Assembly (NCBI GenBank): GCA_017163975.1 | Contig: JAFFSR010000004.1 | Coordinates: 3,844,001 to 3,908,000 of the forward strand | From: Anastatus disparis | Lineage: Eukaryota > Arthropoda > Insecta > Hymenoptera > Eupelmidae | DNA: 64,000 nt | Direction: 5' to 3' | In this document: piece by piece, positions 59,373-64,000 of the stretch | Position numbering within the stretch: position 1 is the stretch's first letter | How the letters are laid out: each line of letters begins with the position of its first letter | Translations under genes and position numbers: made by a program | The notes under the pieces: generated by a model | Seen by the model: only the letters and a program-made list of their open reading frames with translations | Told to the model about the DNA's origin: nothing | Database searches by the model: none

Positions 59373-62165
59373 TTAAAGCCTAGCTCGGAGCAGAGGCTCA
59401 TTCTCAAGGGAAAGGTAGTGCGAATATGTTGATGCCTTGAATAATGCCAACGATGAAGAATCTCTTAAAGATGATGGTAGACCGTTCCATAGTTGCGATG
59501 ACACAACCAGGAACGATCTTTGGTGATACTCGGTAGATGAAAAAGGAATGGTTAACGGTCTCACATCACCCCTCAGTGTCCTCACAGGCCGGCTCCACAA
59601 ATATCTAGAATAAAGATATGAAGGTGAGCATGACAAAAACATTTTGTATAAGAAGGTAGTAGCGAAGTAGTTTCTTCTACCCAAAGTGGATAACCAGCCT
59701 AGAGAGGACCTATAAACAGAGATGTGCTCGCGCCTACTTACACCATAGATGTAACGAATACCAGAGTTTACAACCCTTTGAAGCCTCAGATCGAGTTCAG
59801 CAGAAAGGTCAATATAGACCAAACAACAGTAATCAAGTAAAGGAAACAGCAAAGAACGGATAAGATGCTTACGTAGTGCAATGGTGGTACTTTTTCGAAA
59901 GAAATTTAATCTATAGAGCAATGAGTGACTCCTGTTACACACATGCGCAATTTGGTCCTTCCAGTTCAACTTACTATCAAGCCATACACCAAGACTACGA
60001 ACAGAAGATTCAAACTTAATAAGATCACCGTTTATTGGAACACCAGTGATGTGTAATGAGGGCAGCATATTGACATAGAAATAAGATCCAATAATAATAG
60101 CCTTTGTTTTGCTCACATTTAATTTCAGATGATTTTTTGTCGCCCAGTTAACAATACTGACAGCTTGATCACTCATGAGAGCAGTAACAGAAGCCAACTT
60201 AGCAATTGGGAAGTGAATGTACACCTGAGGATCATCAGCATAGATAAGATGCTGCACATCGGCATGGAAGTCAGCAGCCACATCATTGATGTATATAGAA
60301 AACAACAGTGGACCAAGGACAGAGCCCTGGGGAACACCAGTATTTAATGTTACATAGTCAGATGCATTACCATCTGCACCAATAACAGCCTGCTGTCTCT
60401 CAGAGAGATAAGACGCAAACCAACGCACAACTGAATGCGAGATGTCAAGAGAAGACATTTTTCTGAGCAGAGAGACATGGCATACCGTATCAAATGCCTT
60501 GCTGAAATCAAATAGCAACAGCAACGTCACATAGCGTCTGTCCATATTGCGTCTAATGTCCTCAGTTAGTTTCAGTAGTGCGGTCTGAGTACTATGTCCA
60601 GTTCGAAATCCAGTCTGATAAGGGTCCAGTAGCTGTCGTATAGTCAGGTAATTGTAGAGTTGATCATGGACTAGACGTTCAAGAACCTTGGACATAAAAG
60701 ATAATAAAGAAATTGGCCTAATGTCACCAAAAGCTTGGAGAGAGGAGATTTTGTTTATTGTAGTGACCAGTGAGATCTTCCAGCATGAAGGAAATAAGGA
60801 TTCACGCAATGAGTCGTTATAAATACGACATAACAAAGGCCCAATGACCGGAAATGCCGCACGGACAAAAGATTGAGGAACAGCATCAAATCCTCTGGCC
60901 TGTGAAGTTGAATGACAAACAGCCATCCATACCTCCTCCAAAGTAACTGGATTAAACTTAAACATGGGTTTAAGTGGTTCATCTAGAGCAAGTGTATTCA
61001 TGTAATCAGAAATGGAGGGGACCAGAGGATCAAACGCAACACCACCAAAATACCGATTCAAATCATTAATTGAAAAAGAATGTCGAGAGTCACTACTGCT
61101 GGAACATACGCCCAGGTTCTTGAGTTCTTTCCAGATCTGTCTTGCGTCAGTAATCTTAGATAGTCTGTCGTGGTAATACAGTAATTTAGCTGATTCGATG
61201 CATGAATGGGCCCGATCTCGAGCATCTCTATAACATATAAGATCAGCACGCAGCCTAGTACGTTTGAAGCGTCTGTAATGCCTATCTCTCTCAGAGATTA
61301 AGCGGTGATGCTCAGAGGTAATCCACGGACGATGACTCTTGCTCTGTCGAACACGCCTAACAGGCACAAACCGTGAGATAGCTTCATTAAGATGAGTGTA
61401 AAGACATTCAAGGCGAGCCAAAAGAGAAGAGTCACCGTTACACACAGCACAATTCAGCGATCGAAAATAATCAAGAATAGCAGCCTCATCAACCGCTTTA
61501 TAATCATGATAAGTAAAATTATTAAGTGTAGGCCTAGAGAGAGACGACTTCACAGTCGCAGCAATAAAATCATGTCCGTCAATAAATGGTACATCAGTCT
61601 TCCAATAATCAAGCAGTAAGTCATTGGCATCGACAAGGCACAAGTCGAGCCACGTATCAGAGGAATAAGTATGATGCGTAGGTCCATAAGGCACTGAAAA
61701 AAGTGCATTTTCCTTAATAAGGCTCTTCAGGAACACAGAATCATCAGATTCAGAACACAAATTAGTGTTGAAATCTCCTAAAACTACCTTAGTACTATAA
61801 TTGTGCATATGAGTGGTCAAATCAGGAATAAAGTCCGTGTTGGCCAAAAATGGAGCGTGAGGTGGTCTATAAACAACACCAACGAAAATGGGTGAAGCCA
61901 AGTCAGATGAGTTGACCTCACAGAAGAGATACTCAGGTAAACCAGGCTTACCACTCCAGCTTCCAGAGGATGAACAGAGACGCACAGAAGTGAGAGAGCA
62001 GTGTACAAATAAAGCAACACCACCTCCCCTGGTGTTACGATCCTGTCTATAAAGCACATACCCATCAAGAGCAATCAAAGAATCACGAACTATCTGGCCC
62101 AGTTTGGTCTCAGTAACAGCTATTACGTGGAAATAAGGGCGAGAAGCCAAAAAGAGTCTAATCAT
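59373..62165 (-). CDS. LINE 2 ORF2: endonuclease and reverse transcriptase, at least 930 aa
   Basis: APE-type endonuclease (AVTETKLG, RNTRGGGVALFV, VVLGDFNTNL, FIDGHDFIA) then RT (DIRPISLLSFMSKVLERL, LLFDFSKAFDTVCH, GVPQGSVLGPLLFSIYINDV) and catalytic YADD at residues 642-645 counted from the ATG at 62165. The frame is open upstream past that ATG: GLRVCHFNANSI, the usual start of the endonuclease fold, is encoded just before it. The real start is therefore earlier, overlapping the end of ORF1 and lacking its own ATG; stop-start reinitiation or frameshifting is likely. Uninterrupted, so possibly active. Confidence 0.9.
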   Translation of the reverse strand: MIRLFLASRPYFHVIAVTETKLGQIVRDSLIALDGYVLYRQDRNTRGGGVALFVHCSLTSVRLCSSSGSWSGKPGLPEYLFCEVNSSDLASPIFVGVVYRPPHAPFLANTDFIPDLTTHMHNYSTKVVLGDFNTNLCSESDDSVFLKSLIKENALFSVPYGPTHHTYSSDTWLDLCLVDANDLLLDYWKTDVPFIDGHDFIAATVKSSLSRPTLNNFTYHDYKAVDEAAILDYFRSLNCAVCNGDSSLLARLECLYTHLNEAISRFVPVRRVRQSKSHRPWITSEHHRLISERDRHYRRFKRTRLRADLICYRDARDRAHSCIESAKLLYYHDRLSKITDARQIWKELKNLGVCSSSSDSRHSFSINDLNRYFGGVAFDPLVPSISDYMNTLALDEPLKPMFKFNPVTLEEVWMAVCHSTSQARGFDAVPQSFVRAAFPVIGPLLCRIYNDSLRESLFPSCWKISLVTTINKISSLQAFGDIRPISLLSFMSKVLERLVHDQLYNYLTIRQLLDPYQTGFRTGHSTQTALLKLTEDIRRNMDRRYVTLLLLFDFSKAFDTVCHVSLLRKMSSLDISHSVVRWFASYLSERQQAVIGADGNASDYVTLNTGVPQGSVLGPLLFSIYINDVAADFHADVQHLIYADDPQVYIHFPIAKLASVTALMSDQAVSIVNWATKNHLKLNVSKTKAIIIGSYFYVNMLPSLHITGVPINGDLIKFESSVRSLGVWLDSKLNWKDQIAHVCNRSHSLLYRLNFFRKSTTIALRKHLIRSLLFPLLDYCCLVYIDLSAELDLRLQRVVNSGIRYIYGVSRREHISVYRSSLGWLSTLGRRNYFATTFLYKMFLSCSPSYLYSRYLWSRPVRTLRGDVRPLTIPFSSTEYHQRSFLVVSSQLWNGLPSSLRDSSSLALFKASTYSHYLSLENEPLLRARL

Positions 62166-62326
62166 CTCAATGTGCGCTCTAATAGAGTTGGCATTGAAAT
62201 GACAAACTCTGAGACCATCCTTAGTAGTGAAATGATCATGAATGACCGATGAAATAGTATTGTTAGAAGGAAGAAGTGTGTTAGAGTGAGAAGGAAGAGA
62301 GAATGAGCTTACCCCAGTGTCAGATG

Positions 62327-63562
62327 TTAAGTGGTTACATCGTCGTTGGCTGATATCAATGAGAGCTTTGCTAAAAAAGCATCCAAGTCGTCATCCGATG
62401 CAACACGAATGGCTGCATCCTCCTTCTTCCTTCTGACGAAGATCTTACCATCACGCACAAATGTAAGGAAGTTGTACTTCTTATCTTTGGCCTTCGTGAG
62501 CACTCTCAACTTCAGTTGGTGCAATGAGTGTGGCAGATATTCATTGATGTTGATCAAGGAAGGAGTAAGTGTTTCCACTGATAAAGTTCCCTGCAAAAGG
62601 TCACTCCTGATCTTTGAGGTATGAAGGCTACCCATCCTGATCTTTGCTCCGATGACAGATCGCGCCAACGAGGCACTCTTCATAGTGACGAGCAATGGCG
62701 TCGTAAGCAGCGGAGGACCACCTTAAGATGTTGTTGCAGAAGGAGCAGTACTATCATCAGTACTACGAGCTGTAGCAGGTCGCGACAAAGGTCGAACCGA
62801 AACAATGTCACTGAGAGCAAAACCAGAATTAAGAGAAGCCAATACAGCAAAGACACTGTTCTTCAGATCGTTAAATTCATTAGGAACCAGGCCTCCAAAC
62901 ACCAAGTCTGATGCACGCTCAAGACGCTGCTGGCCAGCCGCCAAAACATCACACTGTTGCCGTAAAGATTTATTGAGCTTGTCCAATTCCTGTAGTTTAG
63001 CAGCCATAGGGTCAGATAATGCCCGATCAGGCACAACAGAGAGAGATTCCTCCAGCTTCGCCTTAAGCTCCCGATAATCCTGACAAACCTTGTCAAGCCT
63101 TGCCTCAGCTGCTCCACAACGTTCCTCACATGCCACAGCAATACCATCCACTCGCGTCTCCAAACTTGTAAATCTCCCATCCAGTGTCAATAGTTGAGTG
63201 CCGATATTGTTGATCTTGGTATCCATATCATCCAGCTTATCTAATTTCTCCATCTTCTTCAATATAGAAGACAAAAGTTCATTTGTTTGTAGCGCTGGTA
63301 GTGTCGGAGTTGGAGTACGCGGCAGAGACAGAGAAGCTGAGACATCACTCATAGAACCCACAGAACTAGAACGTGATCGACTGCAATCAGGATTTGCAGC
63401 TGCTATGCAAAAGTTACATACCTTTACTTGTTGGTCATTATTATCTCTAACTAAGAGCAATTTGGTACAAGAGCTGTGATAGGTCTTGCCACAGCGACCA
63501 CAAAGCTGAGGCTTAGATGCAGCACTAAAGTTTTTAAAACAGAGATCACACTGATTAGACAT
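62327..63562 (-). pseudogene. LINE 2 ORF1: PHD-like finger plus coiled coil, one internal stop
   Basis: ATG at 63562. N-terminal Cys/His finger (CDLCFKNF, CGRCGKTYHSSC, CNFC) resembles the PHD-like fingers of CR1-group ORF1s. A coiled-coil part follows (EKLDKLDDMDTKI, LDKVCQDYRELKAKLEE). A single in-frame TAA at 62723-62725 separates it from the conserved C-terminal piece (LVTMKSASLARSVIGAK, RVLTKAKDKKY). Otherwise intact; one substitution separates it from a full reading frame. Confidence 0.78.
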
Positions 63563-63642
63563 AGTGACCTCCAAGATAGAAATAGCTTAATCAAACGAAT
63601 CTTAAATTTTAATTTTAAATTTGGTGCCAGTTGTATATTTAA

Positions 63643-63835
63643 AAGTAGATAAGCAGCTTAATAAATGCACTCTGAGTTGCTTCTAAGTTTCAGTTGCTGT
63701 AAGTGGAAAAGCAGCTTAATAAATGCACTCTGAGTTGTTTCTAAGTTTCAGTTATTGGAAGTGGAAAAGCAGCTTAACAAATGCACTCTGAGTTGCTTCC
63801 AAGTTTCAGTTATTGTAAGTGGAAAAGCGGCTTAA
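63643..63835 (-). repeat. 58-bp tandem repeats in LINE 2 5' region
   Basis: Units start at 63643, 63701, 63759 and 63817 (AAGTGGAAAAGCAGCTTAAT...), exact 58-bp spacing, few changes; a further fragment occurs near 63886. Tandem 5' monomers often carry LINE promoters. Confidence 0.85.
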
Positions 63836-64000
63836 TTTGTACAGAGTAAGATTCGTTTGACTGTGATTAGAGAGAGCACAAGATAATAGTGGAAAAGCGC
63901 CTTAACTGGAGAAATTACCATCAGGTATCACATAGACGGGCAAAGATGCCAATATACAGGTCATCCAAGGGATGGAGCCACCAGCACTAAGCAAATAAGA
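63836..64000. other. window end, no feature assigned
   Basis: GC-moderate sequence, possibly the start of LINE 2 or its flank. Confidence 0.4.

Larger units (their letters stand above)
59231..63880 (-). mobile_element. LINE 2 (CR1/L2-like two-ORF element)
   Basis: Minus strand. 3' end is a short (TATC)n tail (59231-59250), a 3' form common in the CR1/L2/Jockey-related clades. It contains an intact ORF2, an ORF1 with a single stop and 58-bp repeats in the 5' region. The 3' insertion point is visible because copy 1 of the segment continues differently at 51345. The 5' end may lie beyond 63880. Confidence 0.82.

Overview
The window is AT-rich eukaryotic DNA with short GT-AG introns and a very high load of transposable elements. 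Two intron-containing host genes (a short separase and an ABCC4-type ABC transporter), two divergent single-exon ionotropic receptors and an ankyrin/PRANC-like gene remnant together point to an insect, most likely a hymenopteran and plausibly a parasitoid wasp. The order-level call is inference from gene content; no rRNA, mitochondrial or species-diagnostic sequence is present.

Layout. 1-4.66 kb: AT-rich, no gene. 4.67-8.63 kb: a broken ankyrin/PRANC-like gene enclosed by a pair of inverted repeats. 7.1-13.7 kb: a dense field of hairpin (foldback) elements, one carrying a retroposon with a clear target duplication, then a tRNA-like SINE. 14.26-17.09 kb (+): separase in 9 exons, 652 codons, catalytic His and Cys present. 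19.13-30.26 kb (-): an ABCC4/MRP4-like full transporter in 15 exons, 1285 codons, every splice phase consistent; its introns hold at least eight foldback elements. 31.9-59.2 kb: two diverged copies of one duplicated segment, each ending in an intact 637-codon ionotropic receptor gene (46.9-48.8 and 56.3-58.3 kb, about 93% identical in protein). Copy 1 was split by a 13.6-kb LTR retrotransposon (33186-46741), which itself contains a full-length LINE (34907-40472) inserted in a tRNA-like box B, and whose 3' LTR carries a further 803-bp insertion. Copy 2 carries a 1.4-kb foldback element made of GTACTT-type repeats just upstream of its receptor gene. 59.2-63.9 kb (-): a second LINE with a nearly intact ORF1, an intact ORF2 and 58-bp tandem repeats in its 5' region.

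Most noteworthy: (i) four tandem hairpins in the LTR whose conserved loops and covarying stems look like a structured RNA or DNA element; (ii) a group of foldback elements with CCC...GAAAA-like ends, 2-bp target duplications (one confirmed by an empty site inside this window) and arms built of palindromic k-mers, two of which share a homologous core but have unrelated arms; (iii) an ankyrin-gene unit between inverted repeats; (iv) a 441-bp tract of complete identity between the two receptor genes, suggesting gene conversion. All homology calls are from motif reading, not from database searches.
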